The notes under the pieces were generated by a model that was given only the letters and a program-made list of their open reading frames with translations, searched no databases and was not told where the DNA came from. A stretch of 10,000 bases of DNA. Origin: Nitrospira sp. (GTDB taxonomy: Bacteria; Nitrospirota; Nitrospiria; Nitrospirales; Nitrospiraceae). The stretch lies in assembly GCA_020216985.1 (NCBI GenBank), contig JAIWOH010000051.1:1-10000 (forward strand), in the 5' to 3' direction. Each line of letters begins with the position of its first letter. Position 1 is the first letter of the stretch. Both the position numbers and the translations under genes were made by a program. Of this stretch, positions 1 to 6,471 are shown piece by piece.

Positions 1-458
1 CCCCCTTCAAATAGCTTCGTCGTATACGATCCGGCGCGTGGATGGGCCCGGCGATCGCGGATCGTTCGCAGAATCGCTTCGAGAATCCCGCCCGCCGCGT
101 CTTGCGTCGGAGACTCGGTGGCCCGTCCCCGATCGTCAAGCCTGGAAAAAAAACACGTCCGTTCTCCCGTATGACAGACCGGACCTTCCGGCTGCGCCTT
201 GATCAAAATCGTGTCACGATCGCAATCAATGAACAAATCCTTCACGCGAAGCTTGTGACCGGACGTTTCGCCCTTCTCCCATAGCCTCTTGCGAGACCGG
301 CTCCAGAAGTGGACGCCCTTGGTCTCAAGCGTCTTGGCGATGGCCTCTTGATTCATATAGCCCACCATCAACACGGACCCGTCAAGCCAGTCCTGCACGA
401 CGGCCGGAAGAAGGCCGTGCTCATCGAGCTTTAACTGATTTGCCGGTTCATCGCTCAT
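1..458 (-). CDS. hisIE: HisIE: phosphoribosyl-AMP cyclohydrolase / phosphoribosyl-ATP pyrophosphatase, 3' end off window
   Basis: Catalyses steps 2 and 3 of histidine synthesis: the HisE domain hydrolyses phosphoribosyl-ATP and the HisI domain opens the ring of phosphoribosyl-AMP. I translated 152 residues. The HisI domain covers about 1-110 and shows SRSR (53-56), the KGETSGH loop (62-68), the metal-binding DCDRD (78-82) and the CHTG (95-98) plus Cys102 zinc ligands. From about residue 124 a second segment begins, ILEAILRTIRDRR followed by GSYTTKLFEG (143-152). This matches the start of a HisE domain, so the protein is almost certainly the fused form; the rest of HisE lies beyond base 1. The ATG at 458 lies 4 bases after the hisF stop, so the two genes are co-transcribed. 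The ribosome site is weak and lies within the end of hisF. The Cys102-Phe-Phe codons contain a run of eight T (146-153). Confidence 0.95.
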   Translation of the reverse strand, partial: MSDEPANQLKLDEHGLLPAVVQDWLDGSVLMVGYMNQEAIAKTLETKGVHFWSRSRKRLWEKGETSGHKLRVKDLFIDCDRDTILIKAQPEGPVCHTGERTCFFSRLDDRGRATESPTQDAAGGILEAILRTIRDRRAHPRAGSYTTKLFEG

Positions 459-462
459 GGGT

Positions 463-1245
463 TCAAGCCGCTCGCGCCAAGAAATCCGATCGCACAGGGA
501 TGCCGCGTTCTTTCAAGAACGCCTTGGCCTGCGAGATCGTAAACTTTCTGAAGTGAAAGATGGACGCAGCCAAAACCGCATCCGCCTTGCCCTTGACGAA
601 TCCGTCGTACAGATGTTCCAACGTCCCGACTCCGCCTGACGCAATGACGGGGATCGATACCCGCTCCGACACGGCGGCCGTCAGCTCGAGATCATACCCG
701 TTTTGCCGGCCATCCTCGTCCATGCTGGTCACTAAAAGCTCGCCCGCTCCATAGTCTTCCATCCGCTTCGCCCATTCCAGGACGTCCAGTCCCGTCGGCT
801 TGCGCCCTCCGTGGGTAAAGACCTGCCAACCGCCTGCCATGGATCCTCGCTTGGCGTCAATGGCCACGACGATGCACTGCGTGCCGAACCGACGGGCCGC
901 CTCCCTGACAAACTCGGGCCGCTCCACCGCAGCCGTGTTGATGCTCACCTTGTCCGCCCCGGCGTTTAACAACCTCCGAATATCGTCGAGCCCGCGCACG
1001 CCGCCGCCGACCGTCACAGGCATAAAGACGCAGCCCGCCGTCCGTTCGACCACGTCGATGATGGTGTTCCGATTCTCATGCGACGCCGTAATATCCAGAA
1101 AGCAGAGCTCGTCCGCGCCTTCGCGGTCGTAGAGCGCCGCCGCCTCGACCGGATCGCCCGCATCCCGAAGGCCCACGAAGCCGACCCCCTTGACCACACG
1201 ACCGTCTTTGACGTCCAGACAGGGAATGATGCGCTTGGTCAACAT
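463..1245 (-). CDS. hisF: Imidazole glycerol phosphate synthase, cyclase subunit HisF
   Basis: Cyclase half of the IGP synthase complex. It joins ammonia, produced by HisH, to PRFAR and releases imidazole glycerol phosphate and AICAR, the latter feeding purine synthesis. The 260 residues form a complete (beta-alpha)8 barrel of normal length. The catalytic pair is in place: Asp11 in [14 protein letters not shown] and Asp130 in VVAIDAKR. The phosphate-binding segments VGGGVR (79-84) and ASGGVG (202-207) are also present. The ATG at 1245 gives the standard [13 protein letters not shown]-terminus. No strong ribosome site precedes it, only GGAT about 6 bases upstream. It lies 68 bases after hisA and 4 bases before hisIE. 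Its partner gene hisH lies upstream, separated by the lipoprotein gene and hisA. Confidence 0.98.
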   Translation of the reverse strand: MLTKRIIPCLDVKDGRVVKGVGFVGLRDAGDPVEAAALYDREGADELCFLDITASHENRNTIIDVVERTAGCVFMPVTVGGGVRGLDDIRRLLNAGADKVSINTAAVERPEFVREAARRFGTQCIVVAIDAKRGSMAGGWQVFTHGGRKPTGLDVLEWAKRMEDYGAGELLVTSMDEDGRQNGYDLELTAAVSERVSIPVIASGGVGTLEHLYDGFVKGKADAVLAASIFHFRKFTISQAKAFLKERGIPVRSDFLARAA

Positions 1246-1313
1246 GACAATCCGTGAAAAGTAAAATGCGAGGGGTCAAGCGTGACTACGAGAGCCGCCT
1301 CCTCCCTTACCCT
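1246..1313 (-). other. hisA-hisF intergenic gap, purine-rich at its hisA end
   Basis: This 68-base gap is the only one longer than 18 bases between genes of the hisH-hisIE block. Just after the hisA stop the minus strand reads AGGGAGGAGGCGG (plus 1295-1307), which looks like a strong ribosome-binding sequence, but no in-frame start follows at a usable distance and hisF begins about 50 bases later. I see no convincing stem with a U tract and no promoter with both boxes. It may be an untranslated spacer or the remnant of a lost small gene. Confidence 0.4.
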
Positions 1314-1321
1314 TTACCCTT
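1308..1321. repeat. 7-base tandem repeat TACCCTT x2 across the hisA stop
   Basis: Two perfect head-to-tail copies of TACCCTT (AAGGGTA on the hisA strand). The hisA TAA stop (1314-1316) spans the junction of the two copies. The repeat is short and could be chance in this purine-rich stretch. Confidence 0.5.
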
Positions 1322-2054
1322 CACTCCTCAACTCCGTACTGAGGGCCGCCACGGCGGCTCGATAATCCAACATTCCATCATACAGAGCCTTGCCCACGAT
1401 CGCCCCTTCCACACGAGGTCCGAGCGACCGAACCGCCAACAGATCGTCGATTTTGCTGATCCCACCCGACGCGATCACAGGAAACGGCGAAGCAGCGACG
1501 ATCTCTTCCAAAGCCGGCATGTTCGGCCCGCTCAACATACCGTCGCGTGCAATATCCGTATAGATCACGGCCCCAAGCGCGAAACCGGACAACTCTTTCA
1601 GCAGACCGACCGCTTTCACATCCGACACCTCCCTCCAGCCCTTCACCGCCACGTTGCCGTTTCGCGCATCGAGCCCCAACACAATGCGTCGCGGAAATTC
1701 CAAGCACGCCCGTTCGAGAAACACTCGATCCGTCAGAGCGGCCGTGCCAAGCACGACGCGCGACACTCCGGCGCGTAGATACTGCCGAACCGTCTCAATC
1801 GACCGAATGCCTCCTCCCACCTGAACATTGACGCCAACCGCTTTCATAACGGCCTCGATCTGGGGGAGGTTGCGCGGCTTCCCGTCCACAGCCCCGTTCA
1901 GATCCACGACGTGAATCAGACCGGCGCCCTGCTCCTGCCACTTTCCGGCCACGGCTCGGACATCATCCGAATAAACGGTCTCCGCTGCCATATCACCTTG
2001 GCGTAACCGCACGCAACGGCCGTCTTTCAAATCAATCGCCGGGATGATGAGCAC
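1314..2054 (-). CDS. hisA: ProFAR isomerase HisA (GTG start)
   Basis: Isomerises ProFAR to PRFAR, the substrate of HisF, by an Amadori rearrangement. The 246-residue barrel is full length. It carries catalytic Asp8 (IIPAIDLKDG) and Asp129 (VLGLDARNG), the phosphate-binding VGGGIR (79-84) and ASGGIS (195-200), and the HisA signature TDIARDGM (166-173). That signature separates it from its paralogue HisF. The start is GTG at 2054: the only nearby upstream ATG is out of frame, and the GTG gives the conserved MLIIPAIDL N-terminus. A consensus GGAGGT (2058-2063) precedes it with only 3 bases of spacing. The stop TAA falls inside a 7-base tandem repeat (1308-1321). The gene lies 18 bases after the lipoprotein gene. 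Confidence 0.97.
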   Translation of the reverse strand: MLIIPAIDLKDGRCVRLRQGDMAAETVYSDDVRAVAGKWQEQGAGLIHVVDLNGAVDGKPRNLPQIEAVMKAVGVNVQVGGGIRSIETVRQYLRAGVSRVVLGTAALTDRVFLERACLEFPRRIVLGLDARNGNVAVKGWREVSDVKAVGLLKELSGFALGAVIYTDIARDGMLSGPNMPALEEIVAASPFPVIASGGISKIDDLLAVRSLGPRVEGAIVGKALYDGMLDYRAAVAALSTELRSEG

Positions 2055-2072
2055 GTGACCTCCATGATCCGG

Positions 2073-2843
2073 TCAGAACGGGAATTCCTTCAGCATCGCA
2101 TCAACGCCGTACTCCGCCAATTCGTCGGCCGTCACGAACATCCCGAACCGTTGTACAAAGCCGAGGAAATCCTCCGTCAACGGACGCTGCCGTTCATAAT
2201 AATTCCCCGCCCACAGCACCCGCCCATCTGTCGCCACGACCTTGACTTCAAACCCGACCGATGCCGCCGGATTCGCGCCGAGACGGCTTCCGACCCGCTC
2301 CTGATACATCGACACGAGACCGATCATGACCGCATCCGCGTTCAGCTTTCTCGCCACCGCCGCGGCGGCGATTTCCGGCCGAGTTGCGGGGGAGGTCGTC
2401 TCGGAGACCACGGAGGCCAAGACTTGAGCCGAGTCGCCCGGCGATATCAGTCGCAATCCTCCCCTCGATCGCAGGCGCTTCCAAAACAACTGCGTGACGC
2501 GCTCCGCCGCGTAGTCGGGCACCACGGAGACTTGCCTGGGCCTCGGCTCCACGTCGGACGCCACCGCCACCGACATATCCTGTTGCCGAAGACTCTGAGG
2601 GGTCGAGAAAAAGAAGTCGCCCTGATCGCGCATCTGCGGGGTGGTCATCGCGGTAAAGGGAATCACCGCAAGGGTTCGAACGGTGTAGCGGGGCAGGAGA
2701 TCGGACGAGGCCGTTGTGACCTTCCATCCGCTGCACCCAGCGACGATCCAGGTCAGCGCCACAAGGATCACGGCGCGCATGACGAGGCCGGCGCCGAACG
2801 AGGGCACTTGCGCGCCCCTGATGTTGACGAGTCGTTTAGACAT
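2073..2843 (-). CDS. Predicted lipoprotein encoded within the his operon, function unknown
   Basis: I cannot name this 256-residue protein. The N-terminus is a lipoprotein signal: a hydrophobic stretch of about residues 22-36 ends in the lipobox VAGC, with Cys37 as the lipidated residue, so the mature protein should be membrane-anchored outside the cytoplasm. The next segment contains TLAVIPF (about 57-63), a strand seen in the CsgG/LpoB/DUF799-like lipoproteins. A helical middle includes ARKLNADAVMIG, followed by a strand region GRVLWAGNYYERQRPL. That resemblance is from memory and is an inference. The ATG at 2843 overlaps the hisH stop by 8 bases and has GGAG 6 bases upstream, so translation is probably coupled to hisH. 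An internal Met22 (2780) would give a more typical signal length but has no ribosome site. Nothing in it suggests a histidine enzyme. Confidence 0.85.
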   Translation of the reverse strand: MSKRLVNIRGAQVPSFGAGLVMRAVILVALTWIVAGCSGWKVTTASSDLLPRYTVRTLAVIPFTAMTTPQMRDQGDFFFSTPQSLRQQDMSVAVASDVEPRPRQVSVVPDYAAERVTQLFWKRLRSRGGLRLISPGDSAQVLASVVSETTSPATRPEIAAAAVARKLNADAVMIGLVSMYQERVGSRLGANPAASVGFEVKVVATDGRVLWAGNYYERQRPLTEDFLGFVQRFGMFVTADELAEYGVDAMLKEFPF

Positions 2844-3447
2844 GCCACGCTCCGAAATTTTTGATCAATCGCAGCCCGACGGCCTGACTCTTTTCCGGAT
2901 GGAACTGACACGCCACGACATTGTCCTTCCAAATGCTTGAAACGAAGGAGTCGCCGTACGTCGTCGTCGAAGCGGCAAGCCGTTTGTCGCAGGGATCGAC
3001 GAAATACGAGTGCACGAAATACCAATCCGAGCCGTCGGCGATGCCGTCGAACAGGGGACACAGCCCTTGAAAATGAACCTGATTCCATCCCATGTGCGGC
3101 ACCTTCAGCCCTGGCCTCGCCGCAAATCGCCGCACCGTACCGTGAACGATGTCGAGCCCCTTGTGCGGGCCGAACTCTTCGCTCTCGGAGAACAGCACTT
3201 GCAGCCCCAGACAAATTCCCAGAAACGGTTTGCCCGATCGAATCGACGCGCGGATCGGCTCTACCAGTCCATATCGCTCGATATTGACCATGCAATCGCC
3301 GAAGGCTCCAACCCCCGGCAGAACGACATGGCTCGCATCGCCGATGACCCGTGCATCGCGCGTCACCACCGCCTGGTGCCCCACCGCCTCGAAGGCCTTC
3401 TGGACACTGCGCAAGTTGCCCATGTCGTAGTCGATGATCGCGATCAT
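2836..3447 (-). CDS. hisH: Imidazole glycerol phosphate synthase, glutamine amidotransferase subunit HisH
   Basis: Class I glutaminase that releases ammonia from glutamine and channels it to HisF. The 203 residues are the usual length. The catalytic triad is intact: nucleophile Cys79 in LGICLGLQ, His183 and Glu185 in QFHPEKS. The oxyanion segment LPGVGAFGD (43-51) and the HMGWN motif (118-122) are also present. The ATG at 3447 is secure although no ribosome site precedes it: an in-frame TAG lies 12 bases upstream with no other start codon between. It is the first gene of the second his block. Because a terminator and the opposite-facing mntA-hepT pair lie upstream, it needs its own promoter in 3448-3592; I see no clear one. 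Its end overlaps the lipoprotein gene by 8 bases. Confidence 0.97.
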   Translation of the reverse strand: MIAIIDYDMGNLRSVQKAFEAVGHQAVVTRDARVIGDASHVVLPGVGAFGDCMVNIERYGLVEPIRASIRSGKPFLGICLGLQVLFSESEEFGPHKGLDIVHGTVRRFAARPGLKVPHMGWNQVHFQGLCPLFDGIADGSDWYFVHSYFVDPCDKRLAASTTTYGDSFVSSIWKDNVVACQFHPEKSQAVGLRLIKNFGAWHV

Positions 3448-3463
3448 ACAAACAGACTACCCG

Positions 3464-3473
3464 GCCGCATAGG
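3464..3473 (+). repeat. Direct repeat GCCGCATAGG, copy 1 (hisH side)
   Basis: First of two identical 10-base copies in the divergent hisH/mntA region; the other is at 3577-3586. This copy lies 17-26 bases upstream of the hisH start codon. Each copy is preceded by CCGG. The arrangement would suit a shared regulator site, but that is inference. Confidence 0.45.
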
Positions 3474-3538
3474 GGGGTAACAATACCGTATCCGAGGATG
3501 TCATGCCACTACCAATATCTGGGAAGAACGGCCGAAGA

Positions 3539-3567
3539 TTGACAGGACACGGATGAACCAGTAGCCT
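3539..3567 (+). promoter_or_regulatory. Candidate sigma-70 promoter of mntA-hepT
   Basis: A perfect -35 box TTGACA (3539-3544) is followed after 17 bases by a poor -10, TAGCCT (3562-3567), which keeps only the T, A and final T of TATAAT. Transcription would start near 3574, giving a leader of about 20 bases before the mntA ATG. The inverted repeat CCAG-TAGC-CTGG (3558-3569) overlaps the -10. No strong Shine-Dalgarno follows. A strong -35 with a weak -10 would suit a regulated promoter, but function is inferred. Confidence 0.45.
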
Positions 3568-3576
3568 GGACCGGTC

Positions 3577-3586
3577 GCCGCATAGG
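3577..3586 (+). repeat. Direct repeat GCCGCATAGG, copy 2 (mntA side)
   Basis: Second copy, identical to 3464-3473. It lies 7-16 bases before the mntA start codon, where a ribosome-binding site would be; its AGG is the only purine-rich element there. A protein bound here would cover the predicted transcription start. Confidence 0.45.
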
Positions 3587-3592
3587 CCCGAC

Positions 3593-3988
3593 ATGGATGA
3601 TGAGAGATTGATCGATTACGTCCGACGAGCGATTCCCGGCCTCATCGCGCTCTATCGGTTCGGCTCACAGGCGAAGGGAGAGGCCCGCTCGGACAGCGAC
3701 GTAGACCTCGCCGTGCTTGCGCGCGATCCGATTCCGAATCTGCGCCGATTTGAGCTTTCCCAGGAATTGGCCGTCCAACTGCATCGCGACGTGGATCTTG
3801 TGGACCTACGTGCCGCATCAACGGTCCTGCGGATGCAAGTGATTTCGACCGGGGAATGCCTGGACGCGCCGGACGAATCAGCCCGGCGAGCATTCGAAAT
3901 GTACGTGTATTCGGACTACGCCCGCCTGAACGAAGAGCGGCGAGAGATCCTAAAAAGAATCGGTGAGAGCGGGCTGGTCTATGGCTGA
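3593..3988 (+). CDS. mntA: MntA-type nucleotidyltransferase antitoxin (type VII toxin-antitoxin)
   Basis: Small MNT-family nucleotidyltransferase of 131 residues. The family motif GSX10DXD is exact: Gly24-Ser25, then Asp36 and Asp38 in SDSDVDLAVL. A third acidic residue at Asp68 (RDVDLVDL) probably completes the metal site. In characterised pairs, MntA transfers AMP from ATP to a tyrosine next to the HepT active site and so silences the toxin. The C-terminal helix contains YARLNEERREIL (109-120). The ATG at 3593 gives a family-like start. It is followed at once by hepT, whose preferred start overlaps the mntA stop by 8 bases, so the two are translationally coupled with the antitoxin first. 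The pair faces opposite to every other gene in the window. All catalytic residues are present, so it looks active. Confidence 0.92.
   Translation: MDDERLIDYVRRAIPGLIALYRFGSQAKGEARSDSDVDLAVLARDPIPNLRRFELSQELAVQLHRDVDLVDLRAASTVLRMQVISTGECLDAPDESARRAFEMYVYSDYARLNEERREILKRIGESGLVYG
3917..3930 (+). repeat. 14-base direct repeat encoding YARLN, copy in mntA
   Basis: The 14 bases TACGCCCGCCTGAA occur here and again at 4296-4309 in hepT. Both copies are read in the same frame as Tyr-Ala-Arg-Leu-Asn. In mntA they encode residues 109-113 of the C-terminal helix. Confidence 0.7.
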
Positions 3989-4394
3989 AGATGTCATCCT
4001 CAACAAGGCCGCAAGTATTGAACGGTGCCTTCGCCGCATTGAACAAGAGTACGCCGGTGCCGAGCAGAACCTGATCGGGAATCAAACGAAGCAAGATGCG
4101 ATCGTTCTCAATCTTCAGCGAGCCTGCGAAACGGCGATCGATCTGGCCATGTACGTCGTGAGCCGACGGAAGCTTGGCGTACCGCAGGACAGTCGTGACG
4201 CATTCTCCCTTCTCCACGCCGCAGGCATCCTCTCGGAAGATCTCGCAGCTCGCATGCAACGCATGGTCGGCTTCCGTAACGTGGCGATTCACGAGTACGC
4301 CCGCCTGAATCTGGAGATCGTCCAGGCCATCATCACCAAACAACTGGACGACTTCCGTTCGTTTTCAGCCACGATCGTCAAAGCGTGCGCCTGA
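3981..4394 (+). CDS. hepT: HepT-type HEPN RNase toxin (type VII toxin-antitoxin)
   Basis: HEPN-domain protein of 137 residues, predicted all-helical, and probably an RNase acting as the toxin partner of MntA. The active-site motif RX4HXY is exact: Arg99, His104 and Tyr106 in RNVAIHEY. In characterised pairs Arg and His are catalytic, and the Tyr is the residue the antitoxin AMPylates. The N-terminus MAEDVILNKAASIERCLRRI is typical of the family. A GTG at 3963 would add six residues (MRAGWS), but the ATG at 3981 fits the family better and overlaps the mntA stop as ATGGCTGA. GAGAGC about 10 bases upstream may serve as ribosome site. The gene runs towards hisB; no strong terminator on its own strand separates them, only a 6-base stem at 4429-4449 without a T tract. 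Confidence 0.92.
   Translation: MAEDVILNKAASIERCLRRIEQEYAGAEQNLIGNQTKQDAIVLNLQRACETAIDLAMYVVSRRKLGVPQDSRDAFSLLHAAGILSEDLAARMQRMVGFRNVAIHEYARLNLEIVQAIITKQLDDFRSFSATIVKACA
4296..4309 (+). repeat. 14-base direct repeat encoding YARLN, copy in hepT
   Basis: Second copy of TACGCCCGCCTGAA. It encodes Tyr106 to Asn110, beginning at the Tyr of the RX4HXY active-site motif. Confidence 0.7.
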
Positions 4395-4504
4395 ACCGTC
4401 TCCGAGTTAAATTCGCATCCTAAATCCGCTTCGCCATTGCTAAGCGAAGAAGCGATTCGATGCCAAAAAATAGAGAGACAATTGTTATGTGCCTCGACTC
4501 CCTG

Positions 4505-4543
4505 AAACAAACAAAGGCGGGCTCCTTTTTCAGAAGCCCGCCT
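4505..4543 (-). terminator. Rho-independent terminator after hisB
   Basis: On the minus strand a 9-base-pair GC-rich stem (AGGCGGGCT, loop of 11 bases, AGCCCGCCT; plus 4515-4523 with 4535-4543) is followed by TTTGTTTGTTT. It begins about 40 bases after the hisB stop. On the plus strand no T tract follows the stem, so it should not stop transcripts coming from hepT. It ends the prfA-to-hisB block and separates it from the hisH block. Confidence 0.88.
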
Positions 4544-4582
4544 CTGCGCACAAAACCCTCGCGATCTTTCCGCCCTCGAAAC

Positions 4583-5191
4583 TTAGAGCATCCCCTTCGT
4601 CGAGAGAACTTTACCGGCCAATCGTTCCTCCGGCATCGTCGCCTGATCGAGCGCCTTGGCCAGCGCCTTGAAGACGGCTTCCATAATGTGGTGCGGATTG
4701 CGCCCGTACAGAAGGTTGACGTGCAGATTGAGCCCGCCGTGGGTGACGAAGGCCTGGAAGAAATCTTCGAACAAACCGAGGTCGAACGACTTGATCTTCC
4801 GATCCGGCAAGGCGACATTGTACACGAGGAACGGTCGGCCGCCGAGATCCACGGTCACCTGCGCCAACGTTTCATCGAGCGGGACCGAGGCGAAGCCGAA
4901 TCGTTTGATCCCGGCTTTCTCACCCAGAGCCCGATGCAACGCCTGTCCCATGACGATGCCCACGTCTTCAACCGTATGGTGCTCGTCAATGTCCAGATCG
5001 CCCTTGGCTTGCACCGTCAGATCGAAGAAACCGTGCTTCGCCAGCAGCTCCAGCATGTGATCAAAGAACCGGATGCCGGTGTCGATCTTCCCTTGTCCCG
5101 TGCCATCCAGCACCCATTCGACGCGGATGTCGGTTTCTTTCGTCGTGCGCTGGACGATGGCCTTGCGTGGCGAGGAGCCGCCGGTGTTCAT
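4583..5191 (-). CDS. hisB: Imidazoleglycerol-phosphate dehydratase HisB (monofunctional)
   Basis: Dehydrates imidazole glycerol phosphate to imidazole acetol phosphate. The 202 residues contain only the dehydratase; there is no N-terminal HAD phosphatase domain as in enteric HisB. The duplicated metal-binding motifs are intact: FFDHML (42-47), DEHHTVED (69-76), HGG (151-153) and NPHHIMEA (165-172). These coordinate the two Mn ions of the 24-mer enzyme. The ATG at 5191 overlaps the hisD stop in an ATGA. It is the last gene of the upstream his block, followed by the terminator. Without the phosphatase domain, histidinol-phosphate phosphatase must be encoded elsewhere. Confidence 0.97.
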   Translation of the reverse strand: MNTGGSSPRKAIVQRTTKETDIRVEWVLDGTGQGKIDTGIRFFDHMLELLAKHGFFDLTVQAKGDLDIDEHHTVEDVGIVMGQALHRALGEKAGIKRFGFASVPLDETLAQVTVDLGGRPFLVYNVALPDRKIKSFDLGLFEDFFQAFVTHGGLNLHVNLLYGRNPHHIMEAVFKALAKALDQATMPEERLAGKVLSTKGML

Positions 5192-6471
5192 GAAAACCTA
5201 CTCTGGGCCGACTTGGCGTGCGCGTCGAATCCTTCGATGTGGGCGAGCCGCAGCAACGGATCTTTCACTTTCGCCAATTCCTGTTTGGTGTAGTGCACAA
5301 GATTGCTGACCTTCACATAGTCGTTCACCGAGAGCGGTGAGAAGAACCGGGCGCTGCTCCCCGTCGGCAGCACGTGATTCGGTCCGGCCACGTAATCCGC
5401 CACCGACGGCGGCGTGTACCGGCCCAAGAACAGCGCGCCGGCATGGCGGATTTTTTCAAGATAGTCAAAGGGGTTGTCCACGGACAACGTGACGTGCTCG
5501 GCGGCGATGTGATTGGCCACGTCGATCGCGTCGTCCATCGTCGGGACAACGAACGCGACGGAGTGACGCGCCACCGCTTTCGAGGCGATCTTTTCCCGCT
5601 GAAGCCCTTTCAACTGTTGTTCGATCAACTTTGATACGTCTTTAGCCAGCCGCTCCGACGTCGTCACCAGAAACACCTGCGCGTCTTCGTCGTGCTCGGC
5701 CTCGCACAATAAGTCAGCCGCGACGTGAGCGGGATCGGCTTGGTCGTCCGCCACCACCAACAACTCGCTGGGACCCGCGATCATGTCGATGCCGACGGTT
5801 CCATACAGCAGACGCTTGGCGGTCGCGACGTAGATGTTGCCGGGACCGACGATTTTGTCCACCTTCTCGATCGTCTTCGTTCCATACGCCAGCGCCGCCA
5901 CTGCCTGTACCCCGCCGACTCGATAAATTTCGGTCACGCCCGCGATATCGGCTGCGACTAGGAGATAGGGATTGATTCCCCCTTTTTGCGGCGGCGTGAC
6001 CATCGCGACGCGTCGCACGCCGGCAACCTTGGCCGGAATGGCGCACATCAAGACCGACGACGGATAGACGGCCTTCCCGCCCGGCACGTACACACCGACG
6101 GCATCGACCGGCGTGATGAGTTGCCCCAACGTAGCGTCGCCGTCTTGATACATCCAGGTTTTCGTGCGTTGACGTTCATGAAACACCGTGATCCGACGCG
6201 CCGCAAGCCGCAGCGCGTCCCCTTCTTCTTTGCGGATATGGAAATAGGCGTTCTTGATTTCGTCCGGCGCGACCTTCAGTTCATCGGGCTTCAACGACAC
6301 TTTATCGAACTGCTTGGCATATCGCAGCACCGCTTTGTCGCCGCCCCGTTCGACGGCCTGGAGAATCGCGCGCACCGATCTCTCCACCGAAGCTCCCGCC
6401 GTTTGCCCACGGGAAGAAGCTTTCTTCAAAGCGGACAGAAAACCACGATCAGCCTGGGTCACGATCTTCAT
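5188..6471 (-). CDS. hisD: Histidinol dehydrogenase HisD
   Basis: Oxidises L-histidinol to L-histidine in two NAD-dependent steps, the end of the pathway. The 427 residues are normal for the family. Visible motifs are GVYVPGGKA (126-134), VGPGNIYV (208-215), the catalytic pair Glu325-His326 in [20 protein letters not shown] (359-370) and EGFDAH (413-418). By alignment with the E. coli enzyme, the zinc ligands are Asp359, His418 and His260. The fourth ligand, usually Gln in QAEH, is Glu257 here (CEAEH). The open frame reaches back to 6711, but that part overlaps hisG and is non-family sequence. The ATG at 6471 forms an ATGA overlap with the hisG stop and gives the expected length. Confidence 0.97.
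   Translation of the reverse strand: MKIVTQADRGFLSALKKASSRGQTAGASVERSVRAILQAVERGGDKAVLRYAKQFDKVSLKPDELKVAPDEIKNAYFHIRKEEGDALRLAARRITVFHERQRTKTWMYQDGDATLGQLITPVDAVGVYVPGGKAVYPSSVLMCAIPAKVAGVRRVAMVTPPQKGGINPYLLVAADIAGVTEIYRVGGVQAVAALAYGTKTIEKVDKIVGPGNIYVATAKRLLYGTVGIDMIAGPSELLVVADDQADPAHVAADLLCEAEHDEDAQVFLVTTSERLAKDVSKLIEQQLKGLQREKIASKAVARHSVAFVVPTMDDAIDVANHIAAEHVTLSVDNPFDYLEKIRHAGALFLGRYTPPSVADYVAGPNHVLPTGSSARFFSPLSVNDYVKVSNLVHYTKQELAKVKDPLLRLAHIEGFDAHAKSAQSRFS

Noticed and set aside
2778..2780. Met22 as start of the lipoprotein
   Set aside because: It would give a more usual signal length, but it has no ribosome site, whereas the 2843 start has GGAG and overlaps hisH; kept only as an alternative.
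2055..2864. Plus-strand open frame of 269 codons opposite the lipoprotein gene
   Set aside because: Low-complexity Arg/His-rich translation antisense to a gene with a convincing lipoprotein signal and coupled start.
3448..3538. Minus-strand promoter for hisH
   Set aside because: Boxes such as TTGGTA or ATGACA can be found, but none pairs with a good -10 at 16-18 bases; a promoter is needed on logic but cannot be placed.
3963..3980. GTG start for hepT six codons upstream
   Set aside because: The ATG at 3981 gives the family-typical N-terminus and a tight overlap with the mntA stop.
3642..4343. Minus-strand open frame of 233 codons through mntA and hepT
   Set aside because: The plus-strand proteins carry exact MNT and HEPN catalytic motifs; the minus-strand translation shows nothing recognisable.
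4429..4449. Six-base stem (CTTCGC/GCGAAG) after hepT as a terminator
   Set aside because: Short stem, 9-base loop and no T tract on the plus strand; too weak to call.
4460..5293. Plus-strand open frame of 277 codons opposite hisB
   Set aside because: It runs through the hisB terminator hairpin and antisense to all HisB motifs; no family resemblance.
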